A stretch of DNA of 23,668 nt from an uncultured Bacteroidota bacterium (GTDB lineage: Bacteria; Bacteroidota; Bacteroidia; Flavobacteriales; Flavobacteriaceae). A model generated the notes under the pieces. That model did no database searches. It worked only from the letters and a program-made list of their open reading frames with translations, and had not been told where the DNA came from. The position numbers and the translations under genes were made by a program. Location of the stretch: assembly GCA_902610105.1 (NCBI GenBank), contig CACLUN010000007.1, forward strand, positions 1 to 23,668. Reading direction: 5' to 3'. Below are positions 1 to 8,137 of this stretch, piece after piece; positions within the stretch are counted from its first letter, which is position 1; each line of letters opens with the position of its first letter.

Positions 1-2
1 AC

Positions 3-1346
3 ACTAAAGAATTTTCATATAACCTAAAACTAGCATATCCAATCATTATTGGTATGATAGGTCACACCCTAGTAGGGTTTGTAGATAATGCTATGGTTGG
101 TCAATTGGGAACATCTGAATTAGCTGCAATATCACTTGGAAACAGTTTTGTGTTTTTAGCAATGTCTTTTGGAATTGGATTCTCAACTGCAATCACACCT
201 CTAATTGCAGAAAGTGACGCACTAAAAGATAATAATAAAACAAAATCCGTTCTGTCGAATGGTATAATTATTTGCTCAGTACTGGGATTTATTTTAACTG
301 TTTTAGTTTTAATTTCAAAACCAATAATATATTATATGGGTCAACCTGAAATAGTGGTTAATTTAGCATACCCATATATTACGTTAGTAGCAATTTCCTT
401 GTTTCCATTAATTATTTTTCAATCATTTAAACAATTTTCTGATGGATTGTCTTTTACAAAAATTGCAATGATTTCTACCGTAATTGCTAATATCATTAAT
501 ATTGTCTTAAACTATATTTTAATATATGGCAAATTTGGTTTTCCTAAATTAGAGTTAGTCGGTGCAGGTATTGGGACATTAATATCAAGATTTATTATGG
601 TTCTAATTATAATATACCTTATTAAGTCTAATCCAAAAATAAATCAATATATAGATAACTTATTCAGTCTAAAATATTCTTCAATAATTGTAAATAAAAT
701 TGTGAATCTCGGTTATCCATCTGCATTACAAATGATGTTTGAAGTTGGGTTTTTTATATCAGGTATATGGGTTTGTGGAATTATAGGAGTAAACCATCAA
801 GCTGCAAATCAAATTGCACTTAATTTATCTTCACTAACATTTATGGTTGCATTAGGCCTAAGCGTTGCTGCTACAATAAGAATTGGAAATCAAAAAGGAC
901 TTAATGATTATATAAACCTCAAGCGCATAGCAATATCAATCTTCTTAATTATAATTCTAATTGAAATTATATTTGCTATGGTGTTTATTGTTTTCTCTGA
1001 CTTATTACCCTGGCTTTATTTAGATAACAATGAAAGTTTTGATGTTTTAGAAACTGTCAGTATTGCTTCTGAATTATTAATAATAGTAGCTTTATTTCAA
1101 ATCTTTGATGGAATACAAATTGTTGCTCAAGGTGCTTTACGTGGTATTCAAGATGTAAAGATACCCTCAGTTATTTGTTTTTTATCATATGTTGTTTTTG
1201 GTGTCCCAATTATGATTTACCTTGGATTATATACAGACCTCAAAGCTACAGGTGTATGGATTGGTTTTTTAATTGGTTTATTAATAGCGTCTATTTTACT
1301 TTCATTAAGATTTTTCAATAAATGTAATTTTGAAATAAGAAAATAG
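3..1346 (+). CDS. MATE-family multidrug/Na+ efflux transporter, 5' end outside window
   Basis: This is a cation-coupled exporter of the inner membrane, of the MATE (NorM/DinF) family. The frame is open to the left edge: codons from position 3 encode a typical MATE first helix (KLAYPIIIGMIGHTLVGFVD), so the ATG at 54 is internal and the true start lies upstream of the window. About 447 residues are visible, close to a full family length of 440-470. The chain is almost entirely hydrophobic helices. The family hallmark is seen near the start in VDNAMVGQLGT, followed by a second region rich in small residues (FGIGFSTAITPLIAES). The second half repeats the fold, with GVNHQAANQIALNLSSLTFMVALGLSVAATIRIGN. 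The substrate cannot be told from sequence. The stop codon TAG at 1344-1346 abuts the minus-strand tRNA gene with no spacer and no visible terminator. Confidence 0.9.
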   Translation, partial: TKEFSYNLKLAYPIIIGMIGHTLVGFVDNAMVGQLGTSELAAISLGNSFVFLAMSFGIGFSTAITPLIAESDALKDNNKTKSVLSNGIIICSVLGFILTVLVLISKPIIYYMGQPEIVVNLAYPYITLVAISLFPLIIFQSFKQFSDGLSFTKIAMISTVIANIINIVLNYILIYGKFGFPKLELVGAGIGTLISRFIMVLIIIYLIKSNPKINQYIDNLFSLKYSSIIVNKIVNLGYPSALQMMFEVGFFISGIWVCGIIGVNHQAANQIALNLSSLTFMVALGLSVAATIRIGNQKGLNDYINLKRIAISIFLIIILIEIIFAMVFIVFSDLLPWLYLDNNESFDVLETVSIASELLIIVALFQIFDGIQIVAQGALRGIQDVKIPSVICFLSYVVFGVPIMIYLGLYTDLKATGVWIGFLIGLLIASILLSLRFFNKCNFEIRK

Positions 1347-1420
1347 TGACCAAGGAAGGATTCGAACCCTCAACCCTCAGAGCCGAAATCTGATGTTCTA
1401 TCCAGTTGAACTACTTGGCC
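1347..1420 (-). tRNA. tRNA-Arg (anticodon UCG)
   Basis: Read on the minus strand, 74 nt fold into a complete cloverleaf. The acceptor stem is GGCCAAG with CTTGGTC (one G-U pair). The D arm is GTTC/GAAC around AACTGGATA. The anticodon stem is TCAGA/TCTGA with loop TTTCGGC. The variable loop is GGGTT, and the T arm is GAGGG/CCTTC with loop TTCGAAT. The discriminator is A. The anticodon UCG (complement of 1384-1386) reads CGN arginine codons. The CCA end is not encoded, since the next bases would be CTA, so it must be added after transcription. The gene starts 9 bp after the yqeY stop codon on the same strand, so it may be the last unit of the dcw transcript or have its own promoter inside yqeY. 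No terminator is visible before it runs into the opposing transporter gene. Confidence 0.95.
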
Positions 1421-1429
1421 ATTAATGTA

Positions 1430-1879
1430 TTACGAAAGATTTTTCCGGACTATCTGTGAAATTGTTTTTCCATCAGCCTTCCCAGAAAGTTCTTTGGTTG
1501 CTAAACTCATAACTTTACCCATATCTTTCATTCCTGAAGCATTTATTTTGCTTATGATTTCACTTACAATTTTTTCTATTTCTAATTCAGTCAACTGTTT
1601 AGGTAAAAACTGTTTAATTATATCAGCTTGATCAGTTTCAATTTTAGCTAACTCGGATCTGTTTTGAGATAAATAAATATCTGCACTTTCTCTTCTTTGC
1701 TTAACCAATTTACTCAGGATTTGAATTTCATCATCCTTAGAAAGATCACCTGAGCCTCCCTTTTTTGTATTGAAAATAAGAATAGAGGATTTTATAGCTC
1801 TTAAAGATTCTAGTGTAACTGAATCCTTTTTTTTCATTGCCTCTTTTATTTTATTATCAATATTTTCTGAAAGTGTCAT
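1430..1879 (-). CDS. yqeY: YqeY / GatB-related domain protein
   Basis: This 149-residue soluble protein matches the stand-alone YqeY family, related to the C-terminal tail domain of GatB (the tRNA-dependent amidotransferase subunit). The family pattern is visible: an N-terminal helical bundle with LESLRAIKSSILIFNTKK, then VKQRRESADIY, then the C-terminal part KQLTELEIEKIVSEII and MKDMGKVMSLATKELSGKADGKTISQIVRK. The family is thought to bind tRNA or modulate amidotransferase-like activity, but its precise role is not established. It lies 3 bp downstream of ftsZ, which suggests cotranscription, and 9 bp upstream of the tRNA-Arg gene. YqeY directly after ftsZ is, as I recall, a common Bacteroidota arrangement. 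The start is ATG at 1879. Confidence 0.9.
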   Translation of the reverse strand: MTLSENIDNKIKEAMKKKDSVTLESLRAIKSSILIFNTKKGGSGDLSKDDEIQILSKLVKQRRESADIYLSQNRSELAKIETDQADIIKQFLPKQLTELEIEKIVSEIISKINASGMKDMGKVMSLATKELSGKADGKTISQIVRKNLS

Positions 1880-1882
1880 GAA

Positions 1883-3658
1883 TTAATCTACATTATCGTG
1901 AAGGAATGAGTTTTTAGAGTTTATATCTAAATTACCGTCATTATCTTCATCTAATGAAGATAAATTAACTGAGCTATCAAAGCTCTCATCTAAATCAATA
2001 CCAGCTCTTTTGTAGGCAGGTTCGTTTTCCATATCCTCTACTTTTCTTTGCTTTACAAATTTATAATTAAATTCTTTTAATTTAATTTTTCTCTCTTCTG
2101 TTCTTTTTGCTAAACCATCAACAATAGGACTATTTAAAGGGCTAATTTCTTTTTTAGAATTTAATTTTTCATCTTTAATGCTATCATCAGCAACAACTGT
2201 GGATTTTTTTTCGTCAACAACTGTGTAAGGAATAATTTGGACAGGATCAATGACTTCAATTTCATTTATATCTTCTTCTAAAATATGGATAACCTTCTCA
2301 TTGTCAATCTTTTTAGACTGTAGAAAATCAAACTTTAATTCTTTACTTATTTTTACAAATTCTGGTTGATTAACCTCAATATCATTTAACCTTCTATTAT
2401 CAATTAAATCTATTTTTTCATCAACTACTTCATTGATTTTAGATACTGATTCAAATTCAATATCTATATTTTTAATTTCCTCATTAGTTTTCACAAAATC
2501 ATCAATCTTAATTTCATCAATATTAAAATCTATATTTTTAAAATCAATTTCGTCTGATGAAAATTCAAATTGGTCAACAGGTTCCTCATCACTAAAATTC
2601 TCTACAATTTCAGTTTCATCGTCCAAATTATAAATAGTTTTCTTTGGTTCTATATGCAGGATTTCATCTTGTTGTTTCATATCAAAACCAGTTGCAATAA
2701 CAGTTACAGTTATTTCTTCACCCAAATTTTGATCATCTCCAATACCCATAATAATATTTGCGTTATTTCCAGCTTTTTCCTGGATGTAATCATTAATAAT
2801 ACCTATTTCATCAATAGTAACTTCACTAGAACCAGAAACAATTAGTAGCAAAACATTTTGTGATCCATCAATTCTATTATCATTCAATAGAGGTGAATCC
2901 AATGCATTTGAAACTGCATTTAATGCCCTTTTTTCACCTGAGGAACTATATGATCCCATAATAGCATTCCCGCTTTTTGAAAGAACAGTTTTGGCATCCT
3001 TTAAATCAATATTTTGTGTATAATGATGCGTTATAACCTCTGCAATTCCTTTAGCTGCTGTAGCTAATACTTCATCTGCCTTAGAAAAACCTTCTTTTAC
3101 TCCTAAGTTTCCATATATTTCTCTTAACTTATTATTATTTACAACTATTAATGAATCAACATTTTTTCTCAATTTTTCCAGACCCTTATTTGCATGGCTC
3201 ATTCTAATTTTGCCCTCAAATACAAAAGGCATTGTTACAATACCAACTGTGAGAATATCCATTTCCATAGCCAACTTTGAAATAATTGGAGCTGCGCCAG
3301 TTCCAGTTCCACCTCCCATACCAGCAGTAATAAATACCATTTTAGTATTTTTTTCTAATAATCCCCGCATTTCATTTAAACTTTCAATTGCAGCCTTTTC
3401 ACCAACCACAGGATCGGCACCCGCACCCAGTCCCTCAGTCTCTTTAATCCCTAATTGAACTTTATTAGGAACAGGACTATTTTCAAGTGCTTGAGAATCT
3501 GTATTGCAAACTACATAATCCACACCCTTTATACCTTTATTGTACATATGATTAATTGCATTGCTACCACCTCCACCAATTCCAATAACTTTGATGACAT
3601 TGCTTTGGTTCTTAGGAAGTATAAATTCTATATTATCAAACTGATTTTCTTTATTCAT
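1883..3658 (-). CDS. ftsZ: cell division GTPase FtsZ with long acidic C-terminal linker
   Basis: FtsZ is the tubulin-like GTPase that polymerises into the cytoplasmic Z-ring and organises septal wall synthesis. The GTP-binding G1 loop is seen at about residues 25-33 (GIGGGGSNA). The tubulin signature GGGTGTG is at 115-121, and the T7 synergy region appears as NIDLKDAKTVL. The globular part ends near residue 335. It is followed by an acidic linker of roughly 235 residues rich in D, E, I, N and K, giving 591 residues against about 380 in E. coli. The protein ends in the short conserved tail SFLHDNVD, a form I associate with Bacteroidota, which should be the docking peptide for FtsA and other partners. 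The start is ATG at 3658, 7 bp after the ftsA stop; yqeY follows after 3 bp. Confidence 0.97.
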   Translation of the reverse strand: MNKENQFDNIEFILPKNQSNVIKVIGIGGGGSNAINHMYNKGIKGVDYVVCNTDSQALENSPVPNKVQLGIKETEGLGAGADPVVGEKAAIESLNEMRGLLEKNTKMVFITAGMGGGTGTGAAPIISKLAMEMDILTVGIVTMPFVFEGKIRMSHANKGLEKLRKNVDSLIVVNNNKLREIYGNLGVKEGFSKADEVLATAAKGIAEVITHHYTQNIDLKDAKTVLSKSGNAIMGSYSSSGEKRALNAVSNALDSPLLNDNRIDGSQNVLLLIVSGSSEVTIDEIGIINDYIQEKAGNNANIIMGIGDDQNLGEEITVTVIATGFDMKQQDEILHIEPKKTIYNLDDETEIVENFSDEEPVDQFEFSSDEIDFKNIDFNIDEIKIDDFVKTNEEIKNIDIEFESVSKINEVVDEKIDLIDNRRLNDIEVNQPEFVKISKELKFDFLQSKKIDNEKVIHILEEDINEIEVIDPVQIIPYTVVDEKKSTVVADDSIKDEKLNSKKEISPLNSPIVDGLAKRTEERKIKLKEFNYKFVKQRKVEDMENEPAYKRAGIDLDESFDSSVNLSSLDEDNDGNLDINSKNSFLHDNVD

Positions 3659-3665
3659 AATTGTA

Positions 3666-4988
3666 TTATTCTGCGTTTTCTAAAAAGGTTTTTATTTTTT
3701 CTGTAAATTTTTCGAATATTGACTTTGATGGATCACTGCTTGTGTTGCTAGAACCAACTTCAACATCATTTTCATAATTTTTTTCAATTTCATCTTTTTC
3801 AATGTTTGAATCCAATTGTTTGTTTTTTCTTTTTTCCATGGAATTCATAACTAGTCCAACAGCCGTTGCAAAAGTTGGATTTGAAATTTCTATTGAATTA
3901 TTTCCTGCCAAATGTTCATTTGGCAAACCAATCCTTGTATCCATCCCTGTAACATACTCAACAAGTTGTTTTAAATGCTTTAATTGACTTCCTCCACCTG
4001 TCAAAACAACTCCAGCAATCAATTTTTTCTTTTGATCTTCATGTCCATAATTTTTTATTTCCACATATACTTGCTCAATTATTTCAACAACTCTTGCGTG
4101 AATTATTTTTGAAAGATTCTTTAAAGAAATTTCCTTTGGATCTCTTCCTCTAAGGCCTGGAATTGAAACAATTTCATTGTCTTTATTCTCACCTGGCCAT
4201 GCAGATCCAAATTTAATTTTTAACAACTCTGCTTGCTTTTCAATAATAGAACAACCCTCTTTAATATCATCTGTAATAATATTACCGCCAAAAGGAATTA
4301 CAGACGTGTGTCTTATTATACCGTCTTTAAAAATTGCCAGGTCTGTTGTACCTCCCCCAATATCAATTAGTGCTACGCCAGCTTCTTTTTCTTCTCTACT
4401 CAAAACAGCGTCTGCTGATGCTAGAGGCTCTAGCGTAATTCCATCAAAATCAATTCCAGAGCTTTTTACACATCGAGCAATATTTTTTATGGAACTAACT
4501 TGACCAACAACCACATGAAAATTTGCTTCTAATCTTCCACCAAACATTCCAACAGGCTCCTTAATTTCACTTTGTCCATCTATTTTAAATTCCTGTGGCA
4601 GAACATGTATAATTTCCTCACCTGGCATCATCACTAACTTATAAACCTGATTTATTACCTTTTCAATGTCTAGTACATCAATAACCTCATCCGAGTTTTC
4701 TCTCGTTATATAATCGCTGTGTTGTAAACTTCTTATATGCTGACCTGCTATTCCAACAATAACTTTATCAATTTTTTCATTAGAATTATTTTCCGCTTCA
4801 TTAATAGCAGATTGTATAGATTGAATCGTCTGGCTAATGTTATTTACAACGCCTCTGTGAACACCTAAGCTTTTTGATTTCCCAACTCCAATAATCTTTA
4901 ACTTATCATATTCATTTATCACCCCAATCATCGCAACAATTTTTGTGGTTCCAATATCAAGTCCAATGTATAATTCTTTTTTTTCCAT
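3666..4988 (-). CDS. ftsA: cell division protein FtsA
   Basis: FtsA is an actin-like ATPase that tethers FtsZ filaments to the inner membrane and links them to the septal synthases. Visible features are the phosphate-1 motif (GLDIGTTKIVAMIG) near the N terminus, the FtsA-specific 1C subdomain with VGIAGQHIRSLQ, the phosphate-2 loop (ALIDIGGGTTDLAIF), and the adenosine motif VVLTGGGSQLKHL. The C-terminal segment SIFEKFTEKIKTFLENAE is a likely amphipathic membrane-targeting helix. I start it at the ATG at 4988 (440 residues), one base after the ftsQ stop at 4990-4992. A longer reading from 5006 would use TTG and overlap ftsQ, and adds only a lysine-rich hexapeptide. ftsZ follows 7 bp downstream. 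Confidence 0.96.
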   Translation of the reverse strand: MEKKELYIGLDIGTTKIVAMIGVINEYDKLKIIGVGKSKSLGVHRGVVNNISQTIQSIQSAINEAENNSNEKIDKVIVGIAGQHIRSLQHSDYITRENSDEVIDVLDIEKVINQVYKLVMMPGEEIIHVLPQEFKIDGQSEIKEPVGMFGGRLEANFHVVVGQVSSIKNIARCVKSSGIDFDGITLEPLASADAVLSREEKEAGVALIDIGGGTTDLAIFKDGIIRHTSVIPFGGNIITDDIKEGCSIIEKQAELLKIKFGSAWPGENKDNEIVSIPGLRGRDPKEISLKNLSKIIHARVVEIIEQVYVEIKNYGHEDQKKKLIAGVVLTGGGSQLKHLKQLVEYVTGMDTRIGLPNEHLAGNNSIEISNPTFATAVGLVMNSMEKRKNKQLDSNIEKDEIEKNYENDVEVGSSNTSSDPSKSIFEKFTEKIKTFLENAE

Positions 4989-4989
4989 T

Positions 4990-5697
4990 TTATTTTTTTT
5001 GAACAATTACCTGGTTAGTAAATTTTAAATTTATTTTTTCTGCTTCTTTAATAGAATTTGAATCGGATTTTGCAGCGAAAAAAAGTTTATAGTTTAATAA
5101 CTTAGACTCAATATTATCTAATAAACCAAATTCGATTATATAATCAAACACTTTTGGCTTAATATAAATTTTAAGAGAATCTGAGAAAATATAATTGAAG
5201 TGATTTTTAAAAAAATCATCACTCATTATTGTGTTCCCCAGTCTAGCAATTTTTTTATTATTTAGTGAATCTATATTCCCAAAAAATGCTATTACTTTTG
5301 GTAAATTTATTTTTGACTTTGAAATAATAATACCCTCGTTATCTAAATAAAAATTTTCATTTTTAATTTCAACAATAGGATTTCTCTCTGTAATTTGAAT
5401 TACAATCGGAGAATTAATTCCATAAAATGCATTAGACTTTTTTAAATAATCAATATTTTTCAATTCGGATTCAATTTTACTTAAGTCAATATCTGCAGCT
5501 AACATCGAGTCTTTAATTACATTGTTTTCTTTCAGAAAATTAAAAATAGAGTCTTTAGTAATTAAAGTGAGAGAATCATTAACTATGCTGTTTAGGTCAA
5601 TATGAACTAGTCTATTACCGTGTTTATAATTTGAAAAAATCATTGATGACAATAATAAAATTGATAAAATTGATATTATTAAAATTTTTATTTTCAT
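4990..5697 (-). CDS. ftsQ: cell division protein FtsQ/DivIB-like
   Basis: This is a single-pass inner-membrane protein of 235 residues with an N-terminal transmembrane helix at about residues 3-22 (IKILIISILSILLLSSMIFS) and a periplasmic remainder. That architecture and its position between murC and ftsA fit FtsQ, which links the cytoplasmic ring to the FtsW/FtsI synthase. Sequence similarity is weak, as is usual for this protein in Bacteroidota. The recognisable stretch is the beta-rich block IQITERNPIVEIKNENFYLDNEGIII, which matches the end of the POTRA and the start of the FtsQ domain (ER.P.a.....YLDN.G). The start ATG at 5697 overlaps the murC stop as ATGA, so translational coupling is likely. 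The stop lies one base before the ftsA ATG. Confidence 0.85.
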   Translation of the reverse strand: MKIKILIISILSILLLSSMIFSNYKHGNRLVHIDLNSIVNDSLTLITKDSIFNFLKENNVIKDSMLAADIDLSKIESELKNIDYLKKSNAFYGINSPIVIQITERNPIVEIKNENFYLDNEGIIISKSKINLPKVIAFFGNIDSLNNKKIARLGNTIMSDDFFKNHFNYIFSDSLKIYIKPKVFDYIIEFGLLDNIESKLLNYKLFFAAKSDSNSIKEAEKINLKFTNQVIVQKK

Positions 5698-7043
5698 AAG
5701 TTTTCAGCTAATGTCTTTTTAATTAATTCTACCTCATCACCTATGTCTCCTGCCCCCATTGTTACAATTAGTTCTGAACTATCAGATTTTAGCAATTCTG
5801 GAATTTCAGATTTTTTTATTATTGCTTTGTTTTCATTATCAATTATATCGTAAATTGATTTTGAACTAATGCCATCAATTGGCTCCTCACGAGCAGGATA
5901 TATATCCAATAATACTATTTTATCAAACTTTTCTAAAGCTTTGGCAAAATCAATTAAAAAATCTTTTGTTCTGGAAAATAAATGCGGTTGAAAAATTACT
6001 AGGTTTTTTAAACCTGGATATAATTTACTAATTGAATTATATACTGATAAAATTTCACTTGGATGGTGAGCGTAATCGTCAATAAAAACCTTAGGTTTAA
6101 TAAGTTCAAGCGAGAATCTTCTTTTTATTCCAGGAAATGATTTTAAAGCTTTTAATATGGTATCAGTATTGATATTTAGGTTTAATGCTATAATGAATGC
6201 AACCATTGCATTCAGTGCATTATGAGTACCCATCATATTAAAAATAATATTCTTGTAAATTTTTTCATTCATTTTAATGTCAAAAGTCAATTTTCCTGAG
6301 ACATTCTTTATGTTGAGTAATTGAGCATTAGAATCGGGATTCAATCCAAAAGAAAACCCATCAAAATCCAAATTGGAATCATGAAATAATATTCCATCTT
6401 TTTTAAGATTATCTGCAAATTTTTTAAATGATTTTTTCAAATCATAAAAATCAGAGTAAATATCATAATGATCACCATCAATATTCATAATTGATGCTAC
6501 GTTAGGATTTAGTTTCAAAAATGTTTTATCATATTCGTCAGCCTCAACAACGAATATTTCATCACCATTTAATATAATATTAGTTTCGTAATGCTTTAAA
6601 ACTCCACCCACAAAAGATGTAAAATTTAATCCTGCACTATACATAATATGGGCTAAAATTGATGTGGTAGTAGTTTTGCCATGGGTTCCTGCTATTGCAA
6701 TACAAAATTTGGAATTAACAATCTCAGCCAATAAATCTGATCTTTTAATAACACTAAAATTATTTTTTTTGAAGTAATTTAATATAGAGTTGGTATTACT
6801 TATCGCTGGGGTATAAATAACTAAGGTATTAGCTTTGTTAACTTGTTTTAGGTGGATTTTATCTACTTCATCTTTATGTGAAATATTAATCCCGAGTTTT
6901 GTTAATTTTTTTGTTATAGATGAATTATCCCTATCGTATCCAAGAACATTCTTTCCAATTGAATGAATGTATTCTGCAACAGCTGACATTCCAATTCCCC
7001 CGATGCCAATAAAATAATATTTATTATAACTTAAATAACTCAT
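5694..7043 (-). CDS. murC: UDP-N-acetylmuramate--L-alanine ligase MurC
   Basis: This cytoplasmic Mur ligase adds L-alanine to UDP-MurNAc, the first step of stem-peptide assembly. The 449 residues show the N-terminal Rossmann loop FIGIGGIGMS (about 11-20), typical of MurC. The ATP P-loop GTHGKTTTT is at about 119-127, followed by the carbamylated-lysine region and the conserved VEADEYDKTFLKL. The C-terminal domain carries DDYAHHPSEI and FQPHLFSRT, which are characteristic of MurC rather than MurD or MurE. Length is normal. The start ATG at 7043 overlaps the murG stop as ATGA, and the stop overlaps the ftsQ start in the same way, so the gene is coupled on both sides. Confidence 0.97.
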   Translation of the reverse strand: MSYLSYNKYYFIGIGGIGMSAVAEYIHSIGKNVLGYDRDNSSITKKLTKLGINISHKDEVDKIHLKQVNKANTLVIYTPAISNTNSILNYFKKNNFSVIKRSDLLAEIVNSKFCIAIAGTHGKTTTTSILAHIMYSAGLNFTSFVGGVLKHYETNIILNGDEIFVVEADEYDKTFLKLNPNVASIMNIDGDHYDIYSDFYDLKKSFKKFADNLKKDGILFHDSNLDFDGFSFGLNPDSNAQLLNIKNVSGKLTFDIKMNEKIYKNIIFNMMGTHNALNAMVAFIIALNLNINTDTILKALKSFPGIKRRFSLELIKPKVFIDDYAHHPSEILSVYNSISKLYPGLKNLVIFQPHLFSRTKDFLIDFAKALEKFDKIVLLDIYPAREEPIDGISSKSIYDIIDNENKAIIKKSEIPELLKSDSSELIVTMGAGDIGDEVELIKKTLAENL

Positions 7044-8137
7044 TTTATATACTGTTTGATTTCATCCACAATAATTTTTGATGCATTTGGTTTTGATAAA
7101 GACGCAATCTTCTCAGAAAGAGATTTTTTATAAACATCACTAATAAAAATCTTATTAATAATTGATTTAAGTTTGTATTCTATTTCATCCTCTTCAACAT
7201 ACTCAGCCGCACCAACATCATAAAGTTTTCTTGCATTTTTTGATTGATGATTTTCTGCAACATTTGGAGAAGGAATAAATATGACTGGTTTTCCAACAAA
7301 ACATAATTCTGATATTATGCTTGCACCAGATCTTGAGATAATTAAATCTGCAGATGAAAATGCTTTATCCATATCATTAATAAATGATAAAATTTTTAAA
7401 AATTCATTCTCAAAATTTTTATAGTCATCATAATATCTACTTCCACATTGAAGAATTATTTGGAAGTTATTTTTTTTAAAAAAATCAAGATTTTCAATAA
7501 TAAAGTCATTAAGTATTTTTGCACCAAGGCTACCTCCAAGGACAAGAATAGTTTTACAACTACTATCTAATTTAATTTGATTTAAAAATTCTTTTTTGTT
7601 CTTAACATTAAAATTTTTAATTGATTTTCTAATTGGATTTCCTGAAAAAATTACTTCTGAATTTTTAAAGTGCTTTTCCATTCCATCATAGGCAACAAAA
7701 ATTTTTTTTGCATATTTTGAAAGAATTCGGTTAGTCAATCCTGGATAAGAATTTTGTTCCTGTATAAAAACGGGTATTCTAAGTAAAGCTGCAATGTACA
7801 TTACTGGTCCACTAGCATATCCACCAGTTCCAACAACTATTTTAGGTTTATATTTCAATATAATTATTAGTGAGTGAATCAAACTGTAAATTAATTTAAA
7901 TGGCAATGTTAAATTTGAAATAAAATTGAGTTTTCTTTGATATCCAGAGATACAAAGGCCAATTATTTTATAGCCATTCTCTGGTACTTTTTTCATCTCC
8001 ATTTTATTTTTTGCACCAACAAACAGAATATTGCAATTATCAACCTTTTTCTTTAATTGATTAGCAATACTAATAGCAGGATAAATATGCCCACCTGTTC
8101 CCCCACCTGATATTATTAAATTTTTATTCATTAACAT
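7040..8137 (-). CDS. murG: UDP-GlcNAc:undecaprenyl-PP-MurNAc-pentapeptide GlcNAc transferase MurG
   Basis: MurG is a peripheral inner-membrane GT-B glycosyltransferase that turns lipid I into lipid II. The diagnostic glycine loop GGGTGGHIYPA is at about residues 11-21. The second G loop is LVLGGSLGAKILND. The UDP-GlcNAc site is DLIISRSGASIISELCFVGKPVIFIPSP, with the conserved ENHQ.KNA immediately after. Length (365) is normal. Two in-frame ATG codons, at 8137 and 8131, are possible starts. Both lie inside the 3' end of ftsW (overlap 14 or 8 bp), and neither has an obvious ribosome binding site. The stop overlaps the murC start as ATGA. Confidence 0.96.
   Translation of the reverse strand: MLMNKNLIISGGGTGGHIYPAISIANQLKKKVDNCNILFVGAKNKMEMKKVPENGYKIIGLCISGYQRKLNFISNLTLPFKLIYSLIHSLIIILKYKPKIVVGTGGYASGPVMYIAALLRIPVFIQEQNSYPGLTNRILSKYAKKIFVAYDGMEKHFKNSEVIFSGNPIRKSIKNFNVKNKKEFLNQIKLDSSCKTILVLGGSLGAKILNDFIIENLDFFKKNNFQIILQCGSRYYDDYKNFENEFLKILSFINDMDKAFSSADLIISRSGASIISELCFVGKPVIFIPSPNVAENHQSKNARKLYDVGAAEYVEEDEIEYKLKSIINKIFISDVYKKSLSEKIASLSKPNASKIIVDEIKQYIK

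Noticed and set aside
54..56. ATG at 54 as the MATE transporter start
   Set aside because: The frame is open to the left edge and the codons before it encode a normal first MATE helix, so this ATG is internal.
2570..2845. Plus-strand open frame of 91 codons opposite ftsZ
   Set aside because: It is antisense to the conserved FtsZ core and linker, with no similarity to anything I know. Similar shadow frames opposite other genes, for example 1425-1631, 3210-3458, 4177-4503 and 21263-21577, were left out for the same reason.
3906..3925. Perfect inverted repeat with 9-bp arms (TGCCAAATG / CATTTGGCA) and a 2-nt loop inside ftsA
   Set aside because: It encodes conserved FtsA residues (LPNEHLAG). 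A 9-bp match of this kind is expected about once in an AT-rich window this size, and there is no T run to make it a terminator.
4989..5006. Longer FtsA start at 5006
   Set aside because: The codon is TTG inside the ftsQ 3' end. The ATG at 4988 lies one base after the ftsQ stop and fits FtsA homologues.
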